Positions 25,367 through 37,510 of a stretch of 64,000 nt of DNA are shown piece by piece. The position numbers were made by a program, and so were the translations under genes. Each line of letters opens with the position of its first letter. Positions within the stretch are counted from its first letter, which is position 1. The notes beneath the pieces are model-generated. The model saw only the letters and a list, made by a program, of their open reading frames with translations. It did not search any database and was not told the DNA's origin. The DNA comes from Callorhinus ursinus (taxonomy: Eukaryota > Chordata > Mammalia > Carnivora > Otariidae): assembly GCF_003265705.1 (NCBI RefSeq), contig NW_020313285.1:14095338-14159337 (forward strand). Direction: 5' to 3'.

Positions 25367-26897
25367 CAAAATAAAAAATCTTTTATTCTTATTTTTAAAA
25401 TGTGTGATTGTTGAGCCATGACATCATGTCTATCCCTGGCCTTTATTTTAGGTTTACAGACCTGTAATATCCCAGTTACAAGGGTTGGAAAGAACTAATA
25501 AATTAGTAGGTACTAATTTTTTCAGTCATTTAGCTACTGTTTCTTGGGTTTGTTGTATTTGCCAAGAAACAAGCTAGGGATAGAGCATTATTATTGTTTT
25601 TATCATGTCAAAGACCACTCTACACTCTACTGTCAATTTTTCCTCATGTGTATGTAAATGAGAGATTTTTTTTTTTTCAGGTCTTTTTATGGCTCCTGCT
25701 TAGTGAGCTCTTCCAGTACCTGTATTTTGAGAATTTCCTGTGATGGCCACCTCTTTCATCCACCACATTCTCTTTATTTCTCCCTGAATAAGCTTTGATT
25801 TGCAGATCAAACTTCTCCACTAATGCATTACTTTGTCTACCTCTTGACACTGATAGATCCCCTTGATAAAAGGAAAGGATGCTATATTATGCAGGTTTAA
25901 TGTGATTTTGGCTTTCTCAGGATATTCATCATGCAGCTGCATTTTATAATCTGCTTTCTTCCCCCACCCGAACACTACCAACACTAACCACAGAAAAGGA
26001 CCCCGTTTTTGTTTGTGTTTTATTTAAGATGTTAAAAATTCCTCTAAAATAATTGTAACATTATAAATCAGTCTCTCTTGCAACTCCTTCTTGATTAAGG
26101 GTAACGGAATAAGCATACCATTTAGTTCTGACAACACTGATATGTTAAATTCTGCCCTTTGAGTATGCACAAGTTTGCAAATTATAATCATATTTTCTGA
26201 ACATCAGTGGGAGACCAGCATTATTCACTAGAAAAGAGTCAATTATTTTTTTGCCAGAAAATTCATATTAACCATAATTCTTCTGGAAGCAAATTAAAAT
26301 GAATTCCCCACTGTTTGTATTTTCTTACAGTGGCCATGGGGCCATGGGTTGTGAGCAACCTTACTCACATTCATGCGCTGAATGCCAAAGCAGATGGGGA
26401 TAGAAGTTTATTCGTGAACTGTAGTGAAAATAAACATTTATGTTTGATTTTCACAAAGTTAATATTTAATATTTAGCCTTTGCTTTGCAACCACCTTAAG
26501 AAGTGAAGCCTGCCATATAATGAAGTGTATCTGTTCTATGTTAAGTAGGATGAAGTAGATTAATAATGTTATATTTAATAGAAATGTGATTTCCTTTGGG
26601 GTTTATATAAATTGCATTTGTCTCAATGATGTTTTTCCAAATGGCTTTAAGATACCATTTAATTCTTAATATGAGAAAAATGCCCTCATCACTGTCCTGC
26701 TATTTGGTCACTTTATTGATGATATCATTTGACATGAGCTTGCTCTATTAGTTTGCACCAGAAAATATGACATTTTACTAATTTGTCAATTAGATATGTC
26801 TAGTCTGGAGATACTAGGTTTGTTCTAAATTAGTGGTTAAAAAAGCAAAAGGGAAAAAAAACTCACTTTATGATCTACTGTCAATCTCTTGTTACAG

Positions 26898-27018
26898 AAA
26901 GTTGGCTGCGATGGTTTATTAGGGTCCCTCGCCAGGGAAGATCACTGCGGCGTATGCAACGGCAATGGAAAATCATGCAAAATTATTAAAGGGGATTTTA
27001 ATCATACTAGAGGGGCAG
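26898..27018 (+). CDS. ADAMTS19: ADAMTS19 exon, end of Cys-rich domain and start of spacer
   Basis: This 121-nt exon has 40 codons plus one base, starting after cttgttacag and ending GCAG|gtaatt. It begins [20 protein letters not shown] and continues [17 protein letters not shown]. The V-G-C-D and D-x-C-G-V-C-x-G-x-x-x-x-C spacing is the invariant close of the ADAMTS Cys-rich domain. The remainder starts the spacer. NHT is a possible N-glycosylation site. The last base, G, pairs with GT of the next exon to give glycine. Confidence 0.95.
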
Positions 27019-27479
27019 GTAATTTTTTTTAATTTTTTCAAAATTACTAATCCAAACAGTCTTTGAGAACAGAGAGATTACATTGAAGTTGACTTAGAAA
27101 TCACAGTTCTGACTCCCTAATTGAAGACTTTTGTAATGGGGATTGAGTGATTTTTCGTGATGACATATGATACATGTGACATGAGCCAGAGATTCTAACA
27201 AGCCCGTGTCCCATTAATGTAAATATGAAGTCATCTGTTATGCATTTAATAAAGTGTAGCAGAAAGGGAATAATCTAATTTGCATTGGCTAATGTTATCA
27301 GGTTTCTTCAGATCTAATTCTCCAATGCGAAGCATGATGTCTAACAGAGAATAAAGATTTGTAGCAGCCTAGAGCAGCTATATTGAGAGTACTAGTCTTC
27401 AGGTATTCAGCTTTCCATTTCGTTTGTTTTTTCTTAATGTTTTTATTCAATTTGAAGGAATAAGATTTTAGAAATCGGG

Positions 27480-27670
27480 AACCTGTAGCAGTGTGGCATA
27501 GTGGAAGTGGTAGCAGGGAGAGTCAGGAGATGTGGGATAATGTTCCAGATACATTAATAGTGGGAAGTCATCCCCTCTTCTCTTGTATCCTCACCTATAA
27601 ATACTGGTACCCCAGGGATGTGAGAATGAAATGACCATGAATGATCCATGTAGTGTGAGTTTTAAAGTGA
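27480..27670 (+). repeat. Probable MIR element
   Basis: Text in the order 'gtggcatagtggaagtggta' ... 'atcctcacctataaatactg' resembles the sense MIR. Divergence is high, so the call is tentative. Confidence 0.4.
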
Positions 27671-28799
27671 TCCACAACAAAATGTGATAGTGTTTGTACT
27701 GAAATATAATGACCCACAGGTTTGCTTTATATGTAGAAAACACCTTATCCTCCAGCTTACTGGGAGTAAGCAGACATTTACATTAGCATCTTACCTGGGC
27801 GCCTTCTCAACATTCTTTAGTATTTATGATTATATTTTCATCAATATTAGTATGCTTCTATTACATACCTCAGCTTTTTCCTGTCTTAAATTCCTTTCTT
27901 GTTCAAATATCAAAAATATCTGAGACTAAAGAATGTTTTAGTTTGAATACAAAGACCAGTCCATTTGTGTCTGAATAATCAAGAAAACTGAGTTCATTCT
28001 GGATAAAAGAGTCCTTCAAAAAAAGAAAATTAGACATAGCCCTCTGAAATGGAATATAACCTTTTGATAGGCCCCAGCAGAATAAAAGATAAGTGAGCTT
28101 GAAGATCTTGAAGCCTAAAAATAACTAAGGCCCGGGGTAAATTGCAGATCAAAATCTCAGCTTCCAAAGCTGTGAAAAATGTGACAGGTCCTACAAGTCA
28201 AAATCTGCCAGAACTCATTTAGAAAAGTCATACTTTGCTGTAATGGCCTCTCAGACTTTCAACTAAGAAGTACAATTATAAGAAGCTTTCCAGGATGATT
28301 GTAGTGGAGGAGGGCTTACAATATAGAAGTTCAAATGAAGTCTGAAAGACCAAAGAGATTTTTTAAAGATGCAAGAATTTTTGAAGAATATTCTTGCATG
28401 GTTATTTAATACGCATGGAAACAGTTCACTGAAGATTACTGATCATATTCAGCACTGACATCTTTATTTAGTTGTAGTAACACTTTATTTTTCCACTAAG
28501 CATAGAAAACAGAAATACCAGTTTAGAAGATGAGTGATGCTTTTCATTCTGACTGCAGTTGTGTGGGTACATTTTCCCCCAGATTTCTACTTCAAACCTC
28601 CTTTGTTTTTATTGCACTTTGATTTCTACTTTTGTTCATTTGTTCATTTGCTATTCGTAATTCGTGTTAATGGAAGCTATTATTTGGAAAATGTCTGAGA
28701 TGCCTAAAATACTGGGAATATTGGAGACTAATAATGTTGCTTTTTTTCCTTCCAACTCTATGCTAGTTTCACATGACTCTCAGGGAAGAGACTAGAATT

Positions 28800-29260
28800 G
28801 TTAGCTTGAACCATAAGGTCCTGCATGGTGTTGTCCTTACCTGTCTCTCCAGGATCATCTCACACCAGCATTCCTTTCCTTTCCAGATTTCTTACAGATG
28901 CTCAAACTCACCACGCTCCCTCCAGCACCTTGCATTTAAAAATATGGTTCTGTTAGCTTTCTCTTAGCTTTGCTCGGTTCATTTCTAGACGTCACTTAGA
29001 TCTCAGTTCAAATGGCACTTCTTCAGTGAACACTGAACAACCTCTACCTCCCATCACTAACAACTTGTTCAGTGACACCATATTTGTATCCCATGGTGAG
29101 GCTCTAATCACATTTGTAAGTTTACATTTACTCGTCTTTGTTTCCCCTGTAGTCTTTAAGATCATGCGGAAAAATCTCCTGACTATTTTTGTTTAACGCC
29201 ATATTCCCCATGACCAGCATATGTATGATCCATTAATATTTATTAACATAATTAATAATG
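28800..29260 (+). repeat. L2 element fragment
   Basis: Sense L2 phrases, for example 'cagttcaaatggcacttctt' and 'cagtgaacactgaacaacct', ending near 'gatccattaatatttattaa'. Confidence 0.65.
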
Positions 29261-29929
29261 AAACATTTTTTAGTAAGTTTAAAAAACAAAAATCTGTGTA
29301 AGTCCCTAATTATATCATGGGTTTCATCTACTTGTGACTTAAAGAATGTTGTGTTCATTTCTCTGGAGACAATTTTATCCTTATAGTTTATGGACTTCCT
29401 AGAATTTCTTGAAGGAATTGCAGCCTTCTTTGGTCCAGTTGGCCATGCACACTGTATATATTGTATGAGTAACACATGTGCAGACACATGTGGGTGTTTT
29501 CAGTCCCTGTGCTCTATTTAGAGTTTGCTAAATCATTTTTGTTGGAGCTAGAAAATAAACTTGAGGAGGTTTTTTTTCCTTAGTGCATTTATCATGTCTT
29601 TCATTTTAACTTGCCTAGCTGCAGAATAAGTTTTTAAAGGAATTTTTAAAGATAATTTGTATTTTTGGCTGGTTGTGGAATTAGATAGTTACCAATATAT
29701 ACTAGGAAGAAACTGGGCATAAAATGTGTTACTCTTAGGAGAAGAGATGATGATACTGATCCTGTATAAGGAACACATGATCTGAGACTTTTGGTTTGTA
29801 TGTTTGGCATAGCAGTAGGAGAGCAATTGTGTTATGTATTCTATTTTATGAAACAGTGGCAGCGGGTCATAGCTGGAAGCACGTAGTGGAATCAGATCTG
29901 AGGTCAAAGTTTTGATCAGCTAATTACTG

Positions 29930-30110
29930 ACACAGCAGTCTTGAAAATGGCATTTTTCCCCTCTACTTTTATTTTCTCATCTATCAAATGAGAAATGTAG
30001 TATCTACCTTGGATGTTATCATTATGATTAAATGAATAATTTATTTAAATTGCCTATAGTAGTATCTAGCATATAGCAGTTGTTCAAAATGTGACATTTA
30101 TCATTATCAT
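29930..30110 (+). repeat. MIR element
   Basis: Sense MIR order: 'tttctcatctatcaaatgag', 'gattaaatgaataatttat', then 'tatctagcatatagcagttg'. Confidence 0.75.
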
Positions 30111-30639
30111 TACCACAAAGATAATGACTGCTGTTGGCATCTTAAGAGGTCTGTTTAAGAACGGGATCTCTGGTTATTAAATAAGATGCTCCTGTGTACA
30201 AAGCCAACTATCCAACATGAGGATCAAATTTACAATGTGGACATCACAGACTTTATTCCAACTGCTAAATTCGGCAATAGCCACTCTCGTATTCACTGAT
30301 TTAAATATATGTTAACTAACTAGAATTTAAATAAAAACTTGAAAAAAAGTGCATTCTTAATTGTGCTAAATGACTTCATTATTGAAGACTATCTAAGTCC
30401 CCCAGTCATTGGCTATCTCTCGTCGAATGTCTTTGCTCAGTATTTCTCTCCCTCCCTTCCTTCTTTAAACTCAGTCTAAACTCATCTGTCCTTTAAGCCA
30501 TTCCAGTTGAGTAATAGAGAATTGCTCCAGATATATCCATGAACTTAGATATATCTGGTGTCCTAATGCACAGCAAATCTCTGAGTTTCCTGCTAAACCC
30601 GAATAGGAATTGACAGTTACTCCCTCTACTTCTTGCTCT

Positions 30640-30840
30640 CTCTACTCTTCTTTCTTAACATCCTGCCATTTAACCTCTTCTCCAAATACTTTACTGAATT
30701 CTTTTGCTCAGAGATTAACAGTCACCTCTTGGTTGTGACATCTGATGGGCTCTCCTTTGTCACCTTTCTCTTTGATTCTTATACAGCTTTGGACACAGCT
30801 GACCAGTGGCTCCCCTGGAGGTAATCCAATCCATAGAATT
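30640..30840 (+). repeat. L2-type sequence with reverse-transcriptase remnant
   Basis: 'ttatacagctttggacacag' resembles the L2/CR1 reverse transcriptase stretch around FDTVDH. It is highly decayed. Related sequence may continue after the L1 insertion, to about 32700. Confidence 0.45.
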
Positions 30841-30900
30841 CCACTGGACCAAAAGAGCCAGATCTCCAGGTCTTCTTGTGATTATTCCTTCTCCGGATTC

Positions 30901-31906
30901 TTTTTTTTTTTTTAATTTTTTTATTGTTATGTTAATCACCATATATTACATCATTAGTTTTTGGTGCAGTGTTCCATGATTCATTGTTTGTTCATAACAC
31001 CCGGTGCTCCATGCAGAACGTGCCCTCCTCAATACCCATCACCAGGCTAACCCATCCCCCTACCCCTCCCCTCTAGAACCCTCAGTTTGTTTTTCAGAGT
31101 CCATCATCTCTCATGGTTCGTCTCCCCCTCTGACGTACTCCCCTTTTCTTCCTCTCCTGTTATCTTCTTCTTTTTCTTTTTTCTTAAAATATGTTGCGTT
31201 ATTTGTTTCAGAAGTACAGATCTGTGATTCAACAGTCTTGCGCAATTCACAGCGCTCACCGTAGCACATACCCTCCCCAATGTCTATCACCCAGCCACCC
31301 CATCCCTCCTACCCCCAACCACTCCAGTAACACTCAGTTTGTTTCCTGAGATTAAGAATTCCTCATATCAGTGAGGTCATGTGATACATGTCTTTCTCTG
31401 ATTGACTTATTTCACTCAGCATAACACCCTCCAGTTCCATCCACATCATTGCAAATGGCAAGATCTCATTCCTTTTGATGGCTGCATAATATTCCATTGT
31501 GTATATATAAAACATCTTCTTTATCCATTCATCTGTCGATGGGCATCTTGGCTCTTTCCACAGTTTGGCTATTGTGGACATTGCTGCTATAAACATTGGG
31601 GTACACGTACCCCTTCGGGTCCCTACATTTGTATCTTTGGGGTAAATACCCAGTAGTGCAATTGCTGGATTGAACGGTAGCTCTAATTTCAACTGTTTGA
31701 GGAACCTCCATACTGTTTTCCAGAGTGGTTGCACCAGCGTGCATTCCCACCAACAGTGTAGAAGGGTTCCCCTTTCTCCACATCCCCGCCAACATCTGTT
31801 GTTCCCTGACTTGTTAATTTTAGCCATTCTGACGGGTGTGAGGTGGTATCTCATTGAGGTTTTGATTTGGATTTCCCTGATGCCGAGCGATGTTGAGCAC
31901 TTTTTC
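30901..31906 (-). mobile_element. L1, about 1 kb, - strand, with ORF2 C-terminal remnant
   Basis: Starts on the left with the L1 tail and 3'UTR and extends right into the ORF2 C-terminus, an open stretch at 31363-31854 (163 codons, - strand). It includes the cysteine/histidine knuckle [18 protein letters not shown] and the end [17 protein letters not shown]. It is 5'-truncated near 'gagcactttttc'. Confidence 0.93.
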
Positions 31907-34185
31907 TTTTTTCTTTTCAGTCTGGTGAAAACGATGGCTGTCCTTGGTTGAGTCCTGCACTTCTCTTCTCTCCATTTTCTCCAATTACTTTTATGGCTGA
32001 TATTACTGCCTCACAAAAGTACTCCACTCGCCTGACTTTTGTCTAGAGTTCCAGATGTTCCACAGTTCTTAGCAGATATTTTTTACTAGTGTGTTACACT
32101 GTTTTATTAAGTACAGATTGCAAAGTCGAACTTATCAGATTACTACCAAAACTTGACTTCCATGTTCTTATAAACTATGGCTGCATTCTCACAGAAATAG
32201 TAAGAACGCATTGTGTTCAGTGTTTATTTCCCCACTTTCTGTTGGTTGTCAAGTTCAGATTTTTTTTTTTTCTTCACAGGGCCCTCTAGATTTTCTTCCT
32301 TGGTCTCTCATATTCCTGGGATTTTACAGTAACTTCCTGACACTGTTATCCACAACTATATCACTAAGTATCCTACATACTGTTGTCAGATGAAGCTTCT
32401 CCAAACCAGTGTCTAACTACCAAGTTCCTTGTTATAGAATGTTCACTAGCTTCAGATGGATCAATTCAGTGTCTTGGGCATGCATATGTCTTTAACAGAG
32501 ACATATTCTAACATCTTCTCTTTCTGATACAATTATTTTATTGGTATGTTACTAAAAATATTACTGACTCTCTTACTTCTCTTTTCATACAGCAAACTCA
32601 TACTTTTTCTATACATATCCAAATCCTGTCCATTCTTCAGGGACAGTTCATCTGTTTACTTCTTGATGAAGCTTTCCTTGACTCTCTGAAATGTTCTGTG
32701 AATTAGAGTGATTCCAGCTGATGCCAGTGTTTCTCAAACATGAGTACTGTATATAACAATTTAAAAGGAAAACAAGAAAAAAATCCCACTTCTGTGAGTT
32801 AAAAATAGCAGTGAATCTTTTGAGTGATGATGTGATCAGGTTAGGAGGACAGTTGAAACATTGGTTTATATTCTTAAGCAGGGAATTAACCATATCATCT
32901 TGCATATGATCTCTTTTACATAATTTTGGAAGTTTTTTTGAATTCATATTTGTAAAAGGTATTTTTGCCTTGTCTTTCTAATTTCATTATGAGTTCATTG
33001 AGTGCCCAGATCTTCTTACTGTACTTCTATGTATAAATGGGCAAGTAAGCATTTGTTTCTATTTTCATTGCTGCATATTTGTTCATGTATCAAAGTGATA
33101 GTCCTTGTATGGTTTGGTGTTACTAAAAATGGTTAAATTGGATAAGCAGTGTTCGCTAGTGGAAATTATTATTCGAAAAGCACATGCCTCGAATTCCATC
33201 CACTGCCACCAGGTGGGGTGTATGCTACCTTTGGGTGTACACCAATAATTTTAAACAATTTCAGGAATTCGAATAATTAATCAACACATGACAATTCTGG
33301 GATTTGTTATTGTGCCTTTTAAAAACTAACTTTGAAGTTAGACTTTGATCAGATATATGTAACTATCCAGATATTAAGAAAAATATTAAACATTATTATA
33401 TACATCATATTATTATAATTTAAATAACTATTCAGCCTAAGTAGATGTCTGCTCTATCACTATTCTGCACTAAATGAAGTCTTAATTTTGACTTCTGCAC
33501 ACTCTCTTCTTTCTCACTTTATTTTATTATCTTATTTCACTTTGAATATTATATTCCTAACCTCTGCTGAAAAACCTTTCCTAGGAAACATCTAAATGTG
33601 TCTTCCTTCTAGCTGTTTGACATCGTCCAGGATGACGCCAGATTGCTTGGTGTGGCCTGACACTTACTTGTCTCCAGCCCCAGTTTCAAAACCCTTTGTT
33701 AATTACCTAAGGGAGGGCTTGGTCTCTCTTGTCCTATATTCAGCTACCCAGGCACCTGATCCTGCCATCTGTATTTTCTCCTGCTACATTTCCTTCTTCC
33801 CCACATATTCTAACTTAAAGGAGTTTCATGAACAAAATCTGAGGTTATTCGCTTTGTTCCAAGATCTACTGTGTTTCTGAATGGGCTGGACCATTGTGCT
33901 TTTTTTCACCCTCATACTTCATGAGATATCAATGAGCTTTTTTCTTTACATAACATACAATTACCTGTTTGCCCTCAATAGTGCCATAGACTCCACATCT
34001 TTCCAAGAAACTTCTCCACTTGAAACTATGACAGCTTTTATATCCAACTTTTTTTCTTTGTGTAGGTATTGAAATATCATAGCAAAAACCAAAACCAAAA
34101 GGAGAAAAGGAGGGGGGCAAGTCAATTAAGAAAAGAGATCTTAAAAGAACTCGTGATTTATTTCATGTTTTATTGACTCTTGCAG

Positions 34186-34266
34186 GTTATGTAGAAGTGC
34201 TGGTGATACCTGCTGGAGCAAGAAGAATCAAAGTTGTGGAGGAGAAGCCGGCACATAGCTATTTAG
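34186..34266 (+). CDS. ADAMTS19: ADAMTS19 exon, spacer domain
   Basis: This short exon of 81 nt (two bases, 26 codons, one base) sits between a 7.2-kb and a 19.5-kb intron. It starts after ttgactcttgcag and ends TTAG|gtaacc. The peptide YVEVLVIPAGARRIKVVEEK is the beta-strand start of the ADAMTS spacer, where V-x-x-I-P-x-G-A-R-x-I is the family pattern. No cysteine is present, as expected for the spacer. Because its length is a multiple of three and both flanks have the same phase, skipping it would keep the reading frame and remove 27 residues. Confidence 0.94.
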
Positions 34267-34529
34267 GTAACCTGACACAGAGCCGATCCAAGTACGAGCC
34301 CCCCTCCCCCTGCCCTGACAGTTCTCTGATGACGAGGACATCAGTCTGTTTCTAGTTACATGTTTGAATTTCCCAGGAAGCACCTCTTGTCATATCAAGT
34401 AGGAATTTCTTTCCTTCTCTCCCGGGGACTTACCAGAGCAAAAGCAATCTGGTTGTCTATGTTTTTGGGAGAGTATAAATTACTTCCACATGTTAGTCCA
34501 TGTTTAAAAAAAAAACACTCGGAGGATTT

Positions 34530-34665
34530 AGGTATGTTTTATTTCATATATATGCACATATATATTTCATAAATGTATTTATTTCATATATACATACACA
34601 TACATATACACATTTATTGCATGTGCAAATTCACATATATGTGTGTATATACATATATATGAATG
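34530..34665. repeat. AT/CA-rich low-complexity tract
   Basis: Alternating purine-pyrimidine runs such as tatatatgcacatatatatt and acatacacatacatatacac. This sequence type can form non-B DNA. Confidence 0.8.
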
Positions 34666-36129
34666 ATTAGAAATAGAAAATCTTGTGGGATTCTTAAAAA
34701 AGATTCTGATATACTGAACAGACTTAATCTTTTAATGGGAAAGGATGCTGTCTCTTGCTTCACTTCAGGTATTTTCACCTATGAAGAGAGTATTTTAAAT
34801 TTTTAAATATTGCATCTGGAAAGAATGGTATCAGCCATTTTAATTAGGCCAGTTAGTGATTTTAAATATATGAAAAAAATACTCAGTTGCCAAAATACAT
34901 ATTGTTTATATATCAAAATTACAAACCAATTAAGTCATGTGAAATGATCATCTATAGTTATGGCATCCCTGGATAAAGGGATCTAATGTGATTAGGTCTG
35001 AAAAAGAGTAAAGTTTCTCCCAGAATTTAAACATTGTATTTATATTGTCTTTAAAGAAAGCCTGCATGTCTTTTTTTTTCTTAAAAGAAATAATGTTCTC
35101 ATTATTCTTTCTCAAAAGAAATAATATCCCAAGGGAAACGCTTTGTACATGAAAAATAACCCAATATTACATGATTGTTTCTACTTTGCGATATTAAAAA
35201 TAGTCTACTCTTGGACTGAGTTATTTTTCTCATTAGGGTTTGCTTTCTAGGAGTAGGAAAATATGAGGAAAGGGGACAGTAAAAAGAAATCCTCTGTCAT
35301 GTGACACACTCATTAGTTTGTTATTATTAATTACCAATTTCATCTACTTTTACCTGCTAGGTTTTTAAATTCATTTTAAGTGCAAGTGAATCATCCCAGA
35401 TATCCAAATTGAGATTAAAACTAAAACCTGTTTTTTGGAGACACTGTACAAAACCGAGACAATTTCAGGACATTCGTTCAATAACCAACAATTGGCTCTT
35501 ACACTTGAGAATATGTTTTCTTTTTTCCAAGCTGGAAAGGAATATGGATGTCTTAAATGGAATGTTCTCATATTCTGTAAAACTCGACATTGTACTATGA
35601 TTTTTAGTAACTTAACAAATGTGACTAAAATAACCAGCCAGTTTTACAAATGGGACATCTCCATGCTCTAATTCCTTATTCCTAGGCTCTTCGACCAATC
35701 CACTCTTGTTTCTGTCTCCCCTCTGACAAAGGGAGTTACTATAAAGTCAGCAAATGCCCTCCGTATTAACACATCCAATGGCCACCATTCATTCAATACT
35801 TTCTTCTTTTGACTTTGAATACTTGAGGCTCCCTACCTCATCGGATGCCCCTTACTGGTCTGTTTCGATGGATTGTCCTCCTCTACATGTTTTCCACATG
35901 TTCCCATACTGTGGGTCTCAAGCCTGGGCCCTGCGCCCTTCCTTGCTGTCCTGTCACCCTAGGGAATCCCATCTAGCTCTGTTGCTTGACATGTTTATTG
36001 GATGTAAATTATCAGATATCTCGTGTACCTGAGAAATAAGAAATCTAAGTCAAAAATTGTATTCTCACCCCATGCTGAAACTTCTTCCTCCTTCAGTGTA
36101 CCCTGCTACAGTCTGTGTCACTGTATGGT

Positions 36130-36545
36130 TATCTTAGGAGTTCTCTATCAAGTACCACCCATCTGATGGTTTAATGTATTCTCTCACAGTTTTGGAGGCC
36201 ATAGTAGTTTCACTGGACCAAAAATCAAGGCATCTGCAAAGCTGTGCTCTCTCTGGAGACCCTAGGGGAGCATTCACTCCTTACCTCCTCCAGCTTCTGG
36301 TGGCTGCCAGCATTCTTTGGCTTGTGACCGCATCATTCCATTGCCTGCCTCCCTAGTGTCCTTGACATCTCCTCTTTTTCTGTCTTCAAAGTTCTCTCTT
36401 CCTACCTCTTCTAAGGATACATGTGATTTTATTTCAGACCCACTTGTACTATCTAGAATAATCTCCCCATGTCAAGATCCTTACTCATATCTGCAAAGTT
36501 ATTTATTTATTTGCCATATAAGTTAGCATTCATAGGTTCCAGGGA
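36130..36545. repeat. Old interspersed repeat, class not assigned
   Basis: Phrases 'tctcacagttttggaggcca', 'cttctggtggctgccagcat' and 'tctagaataatctccccatg' recur in mammalian genomes in this order. I cannot name the family from memory. Confidence 0.55.
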
Positions 36546-37302
36546 TTCAGAAATTGATATTTTTTTTCCTTAATAACACTTGTTTTTTGAACTGGGGTGA
36601 AATACATGCAACATAAAATTTACCATCTTAACTATGGTAAGTGTACATTTCAGTGACTCTGAGTGCATCGCTTTGTTTTGCAACCACCACCGCCGTCCAT
36701 CTCCAGAACTGTTCTCATCTTGCAAAACTGAAACTCTGTCCCCCTTAACAGTAACTCTCCATTCCCCTCTCCTCCCATTCCCTGGTAACCACCATTATGC
36801 TTTCTGTCTTCATGAATTTGACCACTTTGCATATGTGGAATCATATTCTCTCTATGTGATAATCTCTTCTTTTGTTCTTTCATAAGAACAGTAACTTCTT
36901 TTGTAACTATCTTATATCACTTAGGATAATCTCCTCAAGATTTAATCATGCTGTTGCATGTGTCAAAATTTCCTTCCTTTTTAAGGCCAAATAGTATTTC
37001 ATGATATGCATATACCACATTTTGCTCATCCGTTGGTTCATCCATGGATACTTGGGCTGCTTCCACATGTTAGCTATTACGAACAATGTTGTGAATAATA
37101 ATGTGGGTGTACAAATATCTCTTCAAGATCCGGCTTTTCATTCTTTTGAGTATATTCCCAGAAGTAGAATTGCTGTGTATTATGGTAATTCTATTTCTAA
37201 TTTTTTTAGGAACTGCCACACCCTTTTCCACAGTTCTGTACTATTTTCCCTTCCCACTAACAGCATGCAAGTGTTCCAGTTTCTGTATTTTCTTACTAAC
37301 TC

Positions 37303-37510
37303 TTTTTTTAAAAGATTTTGTTTATTTATTTGAGAGAGATAGAAAACGAGAGAGAGAGAGCAAACACTAGCAGGGGGGAGGGGCAGAGGGAGAAGGAGAA
37401 GCAGACTCCCTGCTGAGCAGGGAGCCCCACTCGGGACTCGATCCCAGGACCCTGGGATCATGACCTGAGCCGAAGGCAGATGCTTAACCAACTGAACCAC
37501 CCAGTGCCCC
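37303..37510 (-). mobile_element. SINE inserted in the old L1
   Basis: Antisense carnivore SINE with the head at the right ('accaactgaaccacccagtg'). Flanked by ttcttactaact (ends about 37301) and ttcttaccaact (from about 37513), a degenerate target duplication. Confidence 0.92.

Larger units (their letters stand above)
22505..26897 (+). other. ADAMTS19 intron, 4.4 kb
   Basis: Holds an L1 3' fragment with a 5' inversion (23886-24240) and a young SINE with a matching target duplication (25172-25366). An (AT)n run lies near 22928-22942. The remaining sequence, notably 25400-26880, shows no gene or repeat I can name. Confidence 0.8.
27019..34185 (+). other. ADAMTS19 intron, 7.2 kb
   Basis: Contains probable MIR (27480-27670, 29930-30110), L2-type sequence (28800-29260; 30640-30840, probably continuing past the L1 to about 32700) and a - strand L1 of about 1 kb (30901-31906). 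The stretch 32700-34180 has no recognised element. Confidence 0.8.

Noticed and set aside
31363..31854. 163-codon open frame on the - strand as a possible gene
   Set aside because: The protein text is the L1 ORF2 C-terminus within a truncated L1.
36130..36545. Naming this old repeat as a specific LTR family
   Set aside because: The phrases are familiar but I cannot place the family with confidence, so it was left unassigned.
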